Positions 52,664 through 61,925 of a stretch of 64,000 nt of DNA are shown in pieces; positions within the stretch are counted from its first letter, which is position 1, and the number at the start of each line of letters is the position of its first letter. The notes beneath the pieces are model-generated. The model made no database searches. It was not told where the DNA came from and saw only the letters and a program-made list of their open reading frames with translations. The stretch spans positions 1 through 64,000 of the forward strand of contig CAKPHG010000006.1 in assembly GCA_934157035.1 (NCBI GenBank). Direction: 5' to 3'. The position numbers and the translations under genes are program-made. The DNA comes from an uncultured Clostridia bacterium. Its GTDB lineage: Bacteria; Bacillota; Clostridia; TANB77; CAG-508.

Positions 52664-53335
52664 TTATTCTTTTAGTCCAAACATTTCCAGCAGTTCATCA
52701 TCAGATATATCTTCCTTATAAATGTATGTTGTACCTGTTATTACAATTTCTTTTATTTCTCCGACAGAATCTCCCAATATAATATTTTTTATAGAATCAT
52801 TTAGCATTATTTTTTTGCTATTTTCATCTAATATGGACACAAATTCTTTTGCTGGAATACGTATTCCAGACCTATGTGTATCATCTGCATATTGAATAGT
52901 AGTTACAAAATTCTTGTCTTGTATAAAGTCTATTGTTATTCTTACAATGTTGTTAGATAAAATATCTGTTATTACTTTTTCATCTTTAAGACTAACAAAT
53001 GACTTTATATGCCCACTATGTTCTTCTGCTAATTTTTTTAGGGCTTTGACTTTCACACTTTCTTTTACCAAAATTATTTGATTTTTCGTATTCTCAGAAA
53101 TTTTATAATTTATTATCAATAATACACACAGAAACAATTCTATGTAAATATAAATTGATAAAATCACGTTTATATTTACATCATTTTCAAAAAATTTTTT
53201 TACTATAATAGCCATTATTATACCTATTATAAATGTAATAAAACTTAAAACTAATATTATAATAGGGATTTTCTTTTCAAGTCTTTCTTTTCTTTCTAAC
53301 TGTTCTAACGTGAATTTCCGCTTTTCCTTCTTCAT
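52664..53335 (-). CDS. Two-helix membrane protein, tandem paralogue B
   Basis: 223 aa. Starts MKKEKRKFTLEQLERKERLE, two helices (IPIIILVLSFITFIIGIIMA and ILSIYIYIELFLCVLLIINY), then VKALKKLAEEHSGHIKSFVSLKDEKVITDILSNN (two parts), TIDFIQDKNFVTTIQY and a tail DELLEMFGLKE. It shares with paralogue A the start, the LKDEKxITDILS segment, the IDFxQD strand and the acidic LxEMFxLKE end. Also duplicated are the AAGGAGG site, an AACTCC..GGAGTT leader hairpin and the terminator. Function unknown. Confidence 0.75.
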   Translation of the reverse strand: MKKEKRKFTLEQLERKERLEKKIPIIILVLSFITFIIGIIMAIIVKKFFENDVNINVILSIYIYIELFLCVLLIINYKISENTKNQIILVKESVKVKALKKLAEEHSGHIKSFVSLKDEKVITDILSNNIVRITIDFIQDKNFVTTIQYADDTHRSGIRIPAKEFVSILDENSKKIMLNDSIKNIILGDSVGEIKEIVITGTTYIYKEDISDDELLEMFGLKE

Positions 53336-53439
53336 ATAAATTCCTCCTTAAATATTATTTTCTTAAAATGTTTTTAGTTACTTTTAGTAACTCCCTATAT
53401 TGCTAAAATAGGAGCTTTATAAAATTTTATGCTATTTTA

Positions 53440-55647
53440 TCATATTTCTTCTTTTTTATCAACTATTTCAAAGTCGATTTGTCTTAATATTTTATTAGCA
53501 TTTTTTACTTTAATTTTTACTTTGTCGCCTATCTTATATGTTTTCTTTGTTCTTTCTCCTGTTAGAGTTTTTCTATTTTCATCATAAATAAAGTACTCGT
53601 CTCCTAAATCTTCAAAACGAATTAGTCCTTCTACTGTGTTTTCTAGTTCTACAAACATTCCAAATGAAGTAATTGAAGAGACAATTCCCTCAAATTCTTC
53701 TCCAATCTTATCTTGCATAAATTCTGCTTTCTTAATGTCTATACTATCTCTTTCAACTTTTTGCGCTATTTTTTCTCTTTCAGATGATGATTCACTATAA
53801 TTTACAGCTTTTTGTAAATATTCTTGTTTCCAATCATCTTCTACATTATAGTTTTTGTCTATATAGTGTGAGATTACTCTGTGTATAAATAAATCTGGAT
53901 ATCTACGTATTGGTGATGTAAAATGACAATAGTAATTACTTGCAATACCAAAATGTCCTTTGTTTTGACTTTCATATCTTGCTACTTTTAATGTTCTTAA
54001 TATTAAAGTGGAAATTACTCTTTCCTCGTCTGTTCCAACTATTTTCTCTAAAACCTCTGCAAATGCTTTTGGATGGATGTTATCTTTACTATACTTAATT
54101 TTGTATTTAAAATTAAATAAAAACTTATTAAGTTCGTCTATTTTCTCTTCGTCTGGTTCTTCATGTACACGATAAATAAATGGTGCTTCTAACCAATAAA
54201 AACGCTCTGCTACTGTTTCATTTGCAGTTAGCATAAATTGTTCTATTATTTCATTTGCAAATGAAAGTTCATATTTTTTTACATCTATAGCATACCCATT
54301 TTCATCTAGTACAATTTTGCTTTCAGGTAAATCTAAATTCAAGCTTCCTTGCTTATTTCTTCTGTCTTTTAAAATATGTGCAAGCTCTTCCATTCTTTTG
54401 AAGTGTTCTATAAATGGCTTATATTTCGTTGCTACTTCTAGTTCTTTTTCTAATGTTTTTATTTTGTTTTTAGCCTTATCTACATCTTCTATTCTCTCTG
54501 TTTTTTCCTCTTTATTAAGTCCAAGTAAAATTGCAACATCTGTGTAACTCATTCTCCTAGTAACCTTTATTACACTCTTTCTTATATCTGAAGAAACAAC
54601 ATTTCCTTGTTTATCTATTTCCATTATTACAGATAAAGTTAATCTATCTTTTCCTTCATTTAAACTACATATTCCATTTGAAAGTTCACGAGGAAGCATT
54701 GGTATTACTCTATCTAACATGTAAATGCTTGTACCTCTTATAATTGCTTCTTTATCTAAATTTGTATTAGGTATTACATAGTGGCTAACATCTGCTATAT
54801 GAACGCCTAACTCGTAATTACCATTTTCTAGTTTTTTTACTTGTACTGCATCATCTAAATCTTTTGCATCTTCGCCATCTATCGTAAAAATCTCTTCATT
54901 TCTTAAATCTAATCTGTTTTCTAATTCTTTTTTGCTTATTTCTTCTTTTATGCTTTTAGCTTCTTCAATTACTTTATCTGGAAAAGTATAAGGTAAATCG
55001 TACTCTTTAATTAAGCTAAGCATATCTACACCTGCTTCATTTACATTACCTAATACTTCTATTATTTTTCCTTCAGCATTTTTACCTTTTTCAGGGTACT
55101 TTAAAATTTGCACTAACACTTTTGCATTTGTTCTAGCTTTTCCCATATTTTTCTTTGAAATAAATATATCTGTACCAAATTTTCTATCATCTGGCACTAC
55201 AAAACCGAAGTTTTGATTTTTAGTAAATACACCAACTAAAGTGTCTTTGCTTCTTGATAAAATTTTTACAACTTTTCCTTCTCTATGACCTTTTTGTTCT
55301 TTGTCTTCTATTATTTCTATTAAAACTTTATCTTCATTTAAAGCACCTTTAGTATTGTTTTTTGCTATATAAATTTCATCTTCTTCATTCTCTATTTTTA
55401 CAAATCCAAAGCCTTTTTCATTTCCTCTAAAAATTCCAGAAATATATTTTCCTTCTTGTACCAAATGATATTTTGATTTTCTATTTTTTTGGATTTTATA
55501 ATTTTCTTCTAATTTATTTAAAATTTCTAAAAAGTCGTTATACTCTGTTTTAGGCACACTTAAAATAGCTGCCAATTCTTTTGCTTTCATTGGCACATAT
55601 ATATCTTCTCTCATAAAATCTAAAATTAACTTTTCTTTATCTTCCAT
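53440..55647 (-). CDS. rnr: Ribonuclease R
   Basis: 735 aa 3'-5' exoribonuclease. A winged-helix N-terminus (MKAKELAAILSVPKTEYNDF), cold-shock domains (GIFRGNEKGFGFVKIENEED in part, VGVFTKNQNFGFVVPDDRKFG), then the RNB catalytic domain: IFTIDGEDAKDLDDAVQVKKL with the metal-binding Asp residues, GVHIADVSHYV, RGTSIYMLDRVIPMLP, and HFTSPIRRYPDLFIHR. An S1 domain closes the protein (EGIVSSITSFGMFVELENTVEGL). It degrades structured RNA and, with SmpB-tmRNA, non-stop mRNA. ATG at 55647 after GAGGAG is preferred over earlier in-frame ATG codons, which have no ribosome site. Confidence 0.96.
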   Translation of the reverse strand: MEDKEKLILDFMREDIYVPMKAKELAAILSVPKTEYNDFLEILNKLEENYKIQKNRKSKYHLVQEGKYISGIFRGNEKGFGFVKIENEEDEIYIAKNNTKGALNEDKVLIEIIEDKEQKGHREGKVVKILSRSKDTLVGVFTKNQNFGFVVPDDRKFGTDIFISKKNMGKARTNAKVLVQILKYPEKGKNAEGKIIEVLGNVNEAGVDMLSLIKEYDLPYTFPDKVIEEAKSIKEEISKKELENRLDLRNEEIFTIDGEDAKDLDDAVQVKKLENGNYELGVHIADVSHYVIPNTNLDKEAIIRGTSIYMLDRVIPMLPRELSNGICSLNEGKDRLTLSVIMEIDKQGNVVSSDIRKSVIKVTRRMSYTDVAILLGLNKEEKTERIEDVDKAKNKIKTLEKELEVATKYKPFIEHFKRMEELAHILKDRRNKQGSLNLDLPESKIVLDENGYAIDVKKYELSFANEIIEQFMLTANETVAERFYWLEAPFIYRVHEEPDEEKIDELNKFLFNFKYKIKYSKDNIHPKAFAEVLEKIVGTDEERVISTLILRTLKVARYESQNKGHFGIASNYYCHFTSPIRRYPDLFIHRVISHYIDKNYNVEDDWKQEYLQKAVNYSESSSEREKIAQKVERDSIDIKKAEFMQDKIGEEFEGIVSSITSFGMFVELENTVEGLIRFEDLGDEYFIYDENRKTLTGERTKKTYKIGDKVKIKVKNANKILRQIDFEIVDKKEEI

Positions 55648-55661
55648 TTTTTTCTCCTCGT

Positions 55662-55695
55662 AAAGGACAAAATCGACTCGTCCCAAATGTCCTTT
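55662..55695. repeat. GGGGACG-core hairpin repeat, copy 8
   Basis: AAAGGACA and TGTCCTTT are perfect arms of a 34-nt hairpin whose loop reads TTTGGGACGAGTCGAT on the minus strand. It lies 14 nt upstream of the rnr ATG, near its ribosome binding site, in the gap after secG. Confidence 0.85.
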
Positions 55696-55712
55696 CAAAT
55701 TTCAAGTATATA

Positions 55713-55747
55713 AAAAAGTGTAGTTACATTTTTGTTACTACACTTTA
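55713..55747 (-). terminator. Terminator of secG
   Basis: AAAGTGTAGT and ACTACACTTT pair around TACATTTTTGTT on the minus strand, followed by TTTTTTATATAC, 15 nt past the secG stop. Confidence 0.8.
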
Positions 55748-55761
55748 GTTTTTCTAAAAAT

Positions 55762-56010
55762 TTAAATTACATACAATATTCCAAGTGCTATAGTTAGTAT
55801 AACAAATACTACACTTAATATAATAGTAAATCTTTTTAATCTTCCTTCTTTTGTTCTTCCTTTATTTTTTTCATAAAAATTACTTGTAGAAGAACCAGTA
55901 ATTGTTCCTGATGCACCTTGGCTATCTTTTGTTTGAATTGTAGCAACTATTATTAATGCTATGCATACTAATAAATATATTCCTAATACTATGTATTTTA
56001 AAACTTCCAT
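55762..56010 (-). CDS. secG: Preprotein translocase subunit SecG
   Basis: 82 aa, two membrane helices (VLKYIVLGIYLLVCIALIIV and RFTIILSVVFVILTIALGI) linked by a polar loop containing IQTKDSQGASGTITGSS, the conserved SecG feature (Q..kg.glsg.i.gs). It assists SecYEG-SecA transport. AAAGGAG precedes the ATG. The neighbour rnr downstream is a frequent genomic partner of secG in Firmicutes. Confidence 0.93.
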   Translation of the reverse strand: MEVLKYIVLGIYLLVCIALIIVATIQTKDSQGASGTITGSSTSNFYEKNKGRTKEGRLKRFTIILSVVFVILTIALGILYVI

Positions 56011-56153
56011 TTTTATCTCTCCTTTGGTTTATTTTTCCTTTTTCTCTTAATGTTATTTATTGTAACATAACTATTTAGAAAATGCAATTGATTTTTGAAA
56101 TTTTGTATTATATAATATTTTATATTTAAAATATAGCATTTTATGGAGTTTTT

Positions 56154-57017
56154 ATGAAGATTTTAATTGTAGATGAAAAATATAATAACAAAAAATTGGA
56201 TAAATTTATTTTCGATAAGTTTCCTGGATTAAGTTCAGGTTTATTTTATAAAACTTTAAGAAAGAAAGATTTTCGTGTAAATGACGGTAGAATTTCAGAA
56301 AACATAACACTTCACACAGGTGATGAAATTAAAGTTTTTATTAATGATGAATTGCTAGAAAGTAACATTTCAATTCCTACTATATATGAAGATGATAATA
56401 TCTTAGTTGTTGATAAACCTACAAACATTGAAGTTGTTGGTGAAAATAGTGTTACTTCTATTTTAGAAAGAAAATATTCATACATTAAACCTTGCCATAG
56501 ACTTGATAGAAATACGACTGGCCTTGTTTTATTTGCTAAAAATGAAGAATCTTTAAATATTCTTCTAGACAAATTTAAAAATCACCAGATTGAAAAGCAT
56601 TATAGAGCCACTGTCTATGGAATACCTAAAGTAAAAAAATCTAAACTTGAAGCTTTTTTATTTAAAGATAGTAAAAAATCTTTAGTTTACATTTCAGATG
56701 AACCTAAAAAAGGTTATCAGAAAATTATTACTTCTTATGAGGTTATTAAAGAAGATAAAAAAGAAAATATTTCTGTTTTAGATGTTAAGCTTGAAACTGG
56801 TAGAACTCACCAAATTAGAGCCCATCTTGCTTATATAGGTCTTCCTATTATTGGAGATGGAAAATATGGCAAAAATGAAATAAATAAAAAATTTAATAAA
56901 AAGACTCAATTACTTGAAAGTTATAGCTTAAAATTTAATTTTTCGTCTTCAAGCGGTATTTTATCTTATTTAAATGAAAAATGTATACAACTAAAAAAAG
57001 ATTCACCTAAAAATTAA
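56154..57017 (+). CDS. RluA-family pseudouridine synthase (RluD-like)
   Basis: 287 aa. An S4-like N-terminal domain (KLDKFIFDKFPGLSSGLFYK, RKKDFRVNDGRI) precedes the catalytic domain: ILVVDKPTNIEVV, HRLDRNTTGLVLFAKNEES with the catalytic Asp, HYRATVYGIP and LETGRTHQIRAHLAYIGLPIIGDGKYG (two parts). It converts U to pseudouridine in rRNA or tRNA; exact site unknown. Divergent from secG; terminator hairpin overlaps its stop. ATG at 56154 is 5 nt after GGAG. Confidence 0.92.
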   Translation: MKILIVDEKYNNKKLDKFIFDKFPGLSSGLFYKTLRKKDFRVNDGRISENITLHTGDEIKVFINDELLESNISIPTIYEDDNILVVDKPTNIEVVGENSVTSILERKYSYIKPCHRLDRNTTGLVLFAKNEESLNILLDKFKNHQIEKHYRATVYGIPKVKKSKLEAFLFKDSKKSLVYISDEPKKGYQKIITSYEVIKEDKKENISVLDVKLETGRTHQIRAHLAYIGLPIIGDGKYGKNEINKKFNKKTQLLESYSLKFNFSSSSGILSYLNEKCIQLKKDSPKN

Positions 57018-57031
57018 GGTGAATCTTTTTT
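56994..57031. terminator. Bidirectional terminator over the RluD-like stop
   Basis: AAAAGATTCACCT and AGGTGAATCTTTT form the stem with the gene stop inside it; T tract on the plus strand TTTTAG. It separates the gene from the convergent lipoprotein gene. Confidence 0.88.
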
Positions 57032-57033
57032 AG

Positions 57034-57411
57034 TTAATCTTCTTCTGGCTTTTTTGATGCTGTAAAAACTACAGCTAACATACAAAGTAGTGCTCCGACT
57101 AATATCACTATGTTCCCATTGTAAGTTTTGTCAATTTCTACTAACTTAGCTGTGTTGTTTACATTCCGATATACTACTGTTGTTTTTTCATTAAAAAAAT
57201 CATTTGATGTGTGAATTACCGAAAATTGTTCTTCGTTTATATTTACGACTTCATATTCTTTCGGAATTTCATAGCCTTCTGTAGCATTTACCACATTATA
57301 GGCTACCTCATCCAACACATTTAAATCTTCTTTTTTTACTTTAGTACTGCAGGCTGTTAAAAAAAATGCCATAATAAGAAAAGATAAAATCAAAATTATT
57401 TGCTTTTTCAT
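57034..57411 (-). CDS. Small lipoprotein with C-terminal membrane helix
   Basis: 125 aa. Signal and lipobox: QIILILSFLIMAFFLTACSTK (Cys at LTAC). The ectodomain contains DEVAYNVVNATEGYEIPKEYEVVN and VIHTSNDFFNEKTTVVYRN, then a helix (IVILVGALLCMLAVVFTAS) and KKPEED. ATG at 57411 follows TGGAGGG. Function unknown. Its codon use is less AT-rich than the ftsH and cysS genes around it. Confidence 0.75.
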   Translation of the reverse strand: MKKQIILILSFLIMAFFLTACSTKVKKEDLNVLDEVAYNVVNATEGYEIPKEYEVVNINEEQFSVIHTSNDFFNEKTTVVYRNVNNTAKLVEIDKTYNGNIVILVGALLCMLAVVFTASKKPEED

Positions 57412-57544
57412 AGCTTTTCCCTCCATAATGTATAATGTTTTTAGATTATATTAGTATAACAGATTTTTGATTGTTTTTCAATAGTATACATAAAAATATA
57501 TCTAACAAACTTATTTTTTATAAAAAGTTATCCTCTCAAAATAT

Positions 57545-57579
57545 AAAGCTAAGAAAATAAGATTTACTTTCTCAGCTTT
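57545..57579. terminator. Terminator of ftsH
   Basis: AAAGCTAAGAAA pairs with TTTCTCAGCTTT (one mismatch) around a longer loop, 6 nt past the ftsH stop. Weak T tract (TTTATATTTTG). Confidence 0.75.
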
Positions 57580-57584
57580 AATGT

Positions 57585-59387
57585 TTATTTAAATATTTCT
57601 TCAAATTCATTTTCATTAATTGTTTCTTGTTCAAGTAAAGTTTTAGCAACTATATGAAGTTTATCCATATGTTCAATTATAATTTTTTGTGCTTTTGAAT
57701 ACGCTGTATCTAATAATATTTTTACTTCTGCACCTATTACATCTGTATATTTTTCTCCAAGTAATTGTAACTCATATGGGTCTCTTTCTGGATTTATTGA
57801 GATTGTACCAACTACATCACTCATTCCGTATACTGTAACCATATCTTTTGCAATTTTAGTTGCTACCTCAAAATCATTACTTGCTCCTGTTGAAATATCA
57901 TTTATTATAATTTTTTCAGCTGCACGGCCAGCCATTAAAACAATAAGTCTTTCTTCCATTTCTGTCTTAGAAATATAATTTTTATCCTCATTTGTCTTAT
58001 TCATTGTATATCCACCTGCCATACCTCTTGGTATTATTGATATTTCTTTTACTGGTTCTTGTGTTTCTAAATATCTGCTTACTACAGCATGTCCAGCCTC
58101 ATGATAAGCTGTAATTTTCTTATCTTTTTCTGAATATACTCTGCTTGTTTTTTGAAGCCCTATTGTTACCTTTTTAAATGCTTCTTCTATATCTTCTTGT
58201 TCTATTACTTCATGCTCATTTATTGTAGCTAAAATTGCTGCTTCATTTAGTATATTAGCTAGTTCTGCACCTGTTAACCCTGCTGTATCTTCTGCTATTG
58301 TTTCTAATTTAACATTTTCTGCTAATTTTTTATTTTTACTATGAATCTTTAATATTTCTTCTCTTCCACGTTTATCTGGTACATTTATTGTTATTTGTCT
58401 ATCAAATCTTCCTGGTCTTAAAAGAGCTGTATCTAACATTTCAGGTCTATTAGTTGCTGCTAAAACAATAATAGTTTCTTCTGTATCAAATCCATCCATT
58501 TCTACCAACAATTGATTTAATGTTTGGTTATTTTCTGTTTCTGCGCCACTTCCACTAGATCTTCTAGAACCTATTGCATCTATTTCATCAATAAACACTA
58601 TACATGGTGCTACTTTTCTTGCTTTTTCAAATAATTTACGTACTCTTGATGCACCAAGTCCCGCAAACATCTCTATAAATTCTGAACCACTCATTGAAAT
58701 AAATGGTACATTTGCTTCGCCTGCTATTGCTTTTGCTATTAAAGTTTTTCCTGTTCCTGGTTTTCCATATAATAATACACCTTTTGGAACTTTTGCTCCC
58801 ATTTCGTTGAATTTTTTAGGTTCTTTCAAAAATTGAACAATTTCTATCATTTCTTGTTTTTCTTCATCTAAACCTGCTACATCATCAAATTTTATTTTTT
58901 CTTTTGTTGTTTCTGCATCATATACTTTTCCTTTTTCTCCAAGTCCTTGTAATTTAACTATTAATATAAACATTACAATAATCATAATAGTTGGTAATAA
59001 TGCAAAAAGTTTTTCTGAAATTTTAAGTACAATATTTTCTGGATTTTGTATTAATTCTATATCATTTCCTTCTGCTACTTTTTCTTGAATTAGTTCTATA
59101 AAGGCTTGTGTATTAGGTAATATAACTGTTTTTTCATCTTCTATATTTTTTTGTTTAATTTTGGCAGTTGTACTTCCTACTGTCATCTCTACTTTTTCTA
59201 TTTCACCATCTGAAATTTTCTTTATTAATTCAGTATAAGCTATTTCTTTATCTTCAGTTGTATATTTGTCTTTAAAAAATATAAAATATGAAATAACTGA
59301 CAATACTACTAACAGAATTACAATTAATACTCCCAATAGAATCTTGTTTAACTTATTTTTATTTTCTTGTTGCTTTTTTCCATCCAT
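57585..59387 (-). CDS. ftsH: ATP-dependent zinc metalloprotease FtsH
   Basis: 600 aa. Two N-terminal membrane helices (LLGVLIVILLVVLSVISYFIF and LLPTIMIIVMFILIV), AAA domain with GKPGTGKTLIAKAIAGEANVPFISMSGSEFIEMF (short parts), Walker B CIVFIDEIDAIG, SRH LDTALLRPGRFDR, and protease zinc motif HEAGHAVVSRY with a later NDFEVATKIAKDMVTVYGMS third ligand. It degrades membrane and regulatory proteins. Compare the soluble AAA-M41 protein at 34568-36178, which shares only the peptidase half and has a Clp-type ATPase. ATG after AAAGGAAC. Confidence 0.97.
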   Translation of the reverse strand: MDGKKQQENKNKLNKILLGVLIVILLVVLSVISYFIFFKDKYTTEDKEIAYTELIKKISDGEIEKVEMTVGSTTAKIKQKNIEDEKTVILPNTQAFIELIQEKVAEGNDIELIQNPENIVLKISEKLFALLPTIMIIVMFILIVKLQGLGEKGKVYDAETTKEKIKFDDVAGLDEEKQEMIEIVQFLKEPKKFNEMGAKVPKGVLLYGKPGTGKTLIAKAIAGEANVPFISMSGSEFIEMFAGLGASRVRKLFEKARKVAPCIVFIDEIDAIGSRRSSGSGAETENNQTLNQLLVEMDGFDTEETIIVLAATNRPEMLDTALLRPGRFDRQITINVPDKRGREEILKIHSKNKKLAENVKLETIAEDTAGLTGAELANILNEAAILATINEHEVIEQEDIEEAFKKVTIGLQKTSRVYSEKDKKITAYHEAGHAVVSRYLETQEPVKEISIIPRGMAGGYTMNKTNEDKNYISKTEMEERLIVLMAGRAAEKIIINDISTGASNDFEVATKIAKDMVTVYGMSDVVGTISINPERDPYELQLLGEKYTDVIGAEVKILLDTAYSKAQKIIIEHMDKLHIVAKTLLEQETINENEFEEIFK

Positions 59388-59409
59388 TTAATCTTTGTTC
59401 CTTTCATTT

Positions 59410-60432
59410 TTATGCATTTTCACCTTGTGGTTCATCGTTTTTTGTTTCGGTTTGATTTTTTTCGTCTTTATTATCTTCTTTTTGCTCTTTGTCTTTTTCT
59501 TCTCTTCTTTTCTCTTCCTCTTGTTTTTCTATTTCTTCTTTTACTTTTTCTTGCTCTTCAATTATTTTCATTAATTCTTCTTTGTGCTTTATAAGATCTG
59601 ATTTTATCATTAATATAGCAGCTAATATATATACACAAGCAATTCCTATATACATAAATTCAAAGTATTTTACTTTAAAGCCAGTAAATGTTTCTAATAA
59701 TATGACTATTGCATTTAATATAATTGGTAATGTTAAACTATGAATTGCTATTTTACACATTGCAACAAACTTTATTCTTATTCTCATAATTAAACTCGTT
59801 ACATATCCAAAAATAGCTAAAAGTAAAATATCTACCCATATACTTGTAATGTAAACTAAGAACATATAAATATAAGTTATTATAAAAAATCCAGCATATA
59901 TAATTTTTAGGTTTGTCCCTGAAAAATACTCTAAAAATTGTTGTTTATTAAATTCACTAATTTGATAATTTCCTATTATTTGTGCATAAGAATATTCTAC
60001 ATTTTCGCTTATATATCCAGTTTTTATTATAAATTTATCTTGTAAAACCACTATTCCATTTGCTGATTTTTTTATTATTTCACTATATGATTTCTCAGTC
60101 TCTTGTGATATATCATTTGTATCTAATATTATTGTATCAAAAACTCCATCTAAATTTTCTTTTAATACAGTTGAAGAATTAAAATGTAATTTATTATCTT
60201 TAAATGTAAAATCAGGAATTTCTGTTTGAATATTTGAAAGCATACTTTTAAATTCTAATGAAAATTTATATACACAAGTAATTGAAACTACTATAGTAAA
60301 AATAGCAAGTAATTTTATCAAATAAGATAAAACTACTCCTATTTTTTTACTAGCAAGTTCTGGATATTTTTCAAAGTCTTTTATACTAATTATTACTTTC
60401 TTGAAGAAAGATTCTTCTTTTTCTGAACTCAT
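59410..60432 (-). CDS. DUF1189 family membrane protein
   Basis: 340 aa. Cytoplasmic start (SFFKKVIISIKDFEKYPELA), a helix (IGVVLSYLIKLLAIFTIVVS), an extracellular domain of ~110 residues (LDGVFDTIILDTNDI and QDKFIIKTGYISENV), and a cluster of four helices (IIYAGFFIITYIYMFLVY, ITSIWVDILLLAIFGYVTSL, HSLTLPIILNAIVILL, FEFMYIGIACVYILAAILM). The layout and the CKIAIHSLTLPI motif fit DUF1189. The Glu/Lys-rich tail (EEQEKVKEEIEKQEEEKRRE and more) is a charged coiled coil. Start 60432, GGAG 8 nt before. Gene unit with ftsH and cysS. Confidence 0.8.
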   Translation of the reverse strand: MSSEKEESFFKKVIISIKDFEKYPELASKKIGVVLSYLIKLLAIFTIVVSITCVYKFSLEFKSMLSNIQTEIPDFTFKDNKLHFNSSTVLKENLDGVFDTIILDTNDISQETEKSYSEIIKKSANGIVVLQDKFIIKTGYISENVEYSYAQIIGNYQISEFNKQQFLEYFSGTNLKIIYAGFFIITYIYMFLVYITSIWVDILLLAIFGYVTSLIMRIRIKFVAMCKIAIHSLTLPIILNAIVILLETFTGFKVKYFEFMYIGIACVYILAAILMIKSDLIKHKEELMKIIEEQEKVKEEIEKQEEEKRREEKDKEQKEDNKDEKNQTETKNDEPQGENA

Positions 60433-60515
60433 CTTTTGCACTCCACTTCTTTATTTCGTTATAATATTTTTACTATATAAAATTCATTTTGAGTAATACA
60501 TTTTTTATAAATATA

Positions 60516-61910
60516 TTATTCTACTATTTGACCTTCTTTAGTGTCCTTTACAGTATACCCTTTTTCTTTTAACAAATCACGTATTCTATCTGATTCTGCC
60601 CAGTCTTTATTTTCTCTTGCTATTCTTCTTTGTTCTATTAAGTCAAGTATTTCTTTTGGTAGTTCTACTTTTTCTTGTTCATCTAAATACTTTTTAGAAT
60701 TTTCTAAATCTAATCCTAGTATTCTGTCAAATTCTAATAAAAGATCTGCAAACTGTTTTGATTTTTTATTATTTCTAACTACTTCCCATACAATTCCCAT
60801 AGCAAGTGGCATATTTAAGTCATCATTCACTGCATCTAAAAATCTTTGTTTATATTCTCTTATTTCTTCTTCACTAATTTTTTCATTGTTTTGTAAATGA
60901 GTTAAATAACCTTCACGTAACCTATTTAATGCTTTTTGTGTTGAAAGTACACTTTCAAATGTAAAGTTTAATTTTGTTCTATAATGTGCTGTATAACAAA
61001 ACATTTTATATGCCAATGGTTCTATTCCTTTTTCTTGTAATTGATCTAAAGTATAGGTATTTCCTAAACTTTTTGACATTTTACCACCATCTACTTGTAA
61101 AAATTCAACATGCATCCATCTTTTAGCTGGAACATGACCTGTGCATCCTTTACTTTGTGCTATTTCATTTTCATGATGTGTAGGTATATGATCTACACCA
61201 CCTGTATGAATATCAAATTCATCTCCTAAGTACTTTCTACCCATTGCAGAGCACTCCAAGTGCCAACCTGGATAAGAAAGTCCCCATGGGCTTTCCCATT
61301 TCATAATATGATTTTCTGGTGCTTTTATCCATACTGCAAAATCATACGGATTTCTTTTTTCTGGGTCTACATCTACCCTTGCTCCTGCAATTTGATCGTC
61401 CAAATTACGATTTGAAAGCACTGGGTATTTATCTAATTTAGAAATATCAAAATATATAGCTTTTGATGTTTCGTAAGCATATCCATTTTTAACTAAAGTT
61501 TTAACAAATTCTAACATATCACTAATATGATCTGTTGCTTTTGCTATTATCTCTGGTCTTTCTATATGTAGTCTTCCCATATCTTTGAAAAATATATCTG
61601 TATAATATGCTGCAATTTCATATGGATCTTTGTTTTCCTTTCTTGCTGCCTTTTCCATTTTGTCTTCACCTTCATCTGCATCTGACTCCAAATGTCCAAC
61701 ATCTGTAATATTCATTACATGTTTTAATGTATATCCATTTTCTTTTAAAACTCTTCTTAATGTATCCATAAATACATATGCTCTAAAATTGCCAATGTGG
61801 GCAAAACTGTAAACAGTTGGCCCACAAGTATATATACGTACTTCATTTCCTTTTAATGGTTTAAACTCTTCTTTTTGTTTAGTTAAAGTATTGTATAATT
61901 TCAAACTCAT
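60516..61910 (-). CDS. cysS: Cysteinyl-tRNA synthetase
   Basis: 464 aa class I synthetase. YTCGPTVYSFAHIGNFRAY has the first zinc Cys and the HIGH-like HIGN; KYLGDEFDIHTGGVDHIPTHHENEIAQSKGCTG holds the other zinc ligands (short parts); GKMSKSLGNTYTLDQL is the KMSKS loop. An HVEFLQVDGGKMSKSLG context and the C-terminal anticodon domain are complete. It charges tRNA-Cys. AAAGGAAA before ATG. No T-box leader is visible: the gene lies 15 nt after the penicillin-binding protein stop, so the two are probably co-transcribed. Confidence 0.97.
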   Translation of the reverse strand: MSLKLYNTLTKQKEEFKPLKGNEVRIYTCGPTVYSFAHIGNFRAYVFMDTLRRVLKENGYTLKHVMNITDVGHLESDADEGEDKMEKAARKENKDPYEIAAYYTDIFFKDMGRLHIERPEIIAKATDHISDMLEFVKTLVKNGYAYETSKAIYFDISKLDKYPVLSNRNLDDQIAGARVDVDPEKRNPYDFAVWIKAPENHIMKWESPWGLSYPGWHLECSAMGRKYLGDEFDIHTGGVDHIPTHHENEIAQSKGCTGHVPAKRWMHVEFLQVDGGKMSKSLGNTYTLDQLQEKGIEPLAYKMFCYTAHYRTKLNFTFESVLSTQKALNRLREGYLTHLQNNEKISEEEIREYKQRFLDAVNDDLNMPLAMGIVWEVVRNNKKSKQFADLLLEFDRILGLDLENSKKYLDEQEKVELPKEILDLIEQRRIARENKDWAESDRIRDLLKEKGYTVKDTKEGQIVE

Positions 61911-61925
61911 AATATTTTCCTTTCT

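Noticed and set aside
23476..55695. CRISPR array from the recurrent GTCCC repeats
   Set aside because: Copies are kilobases apart, in both orientations, self-complementary and without regular spacers or cas genes.
61911..61925. T-box leader for cysS
   Set aside because: There are only 15 nt between the penicillin-binding protein stop and cysS, too short for a T-box.
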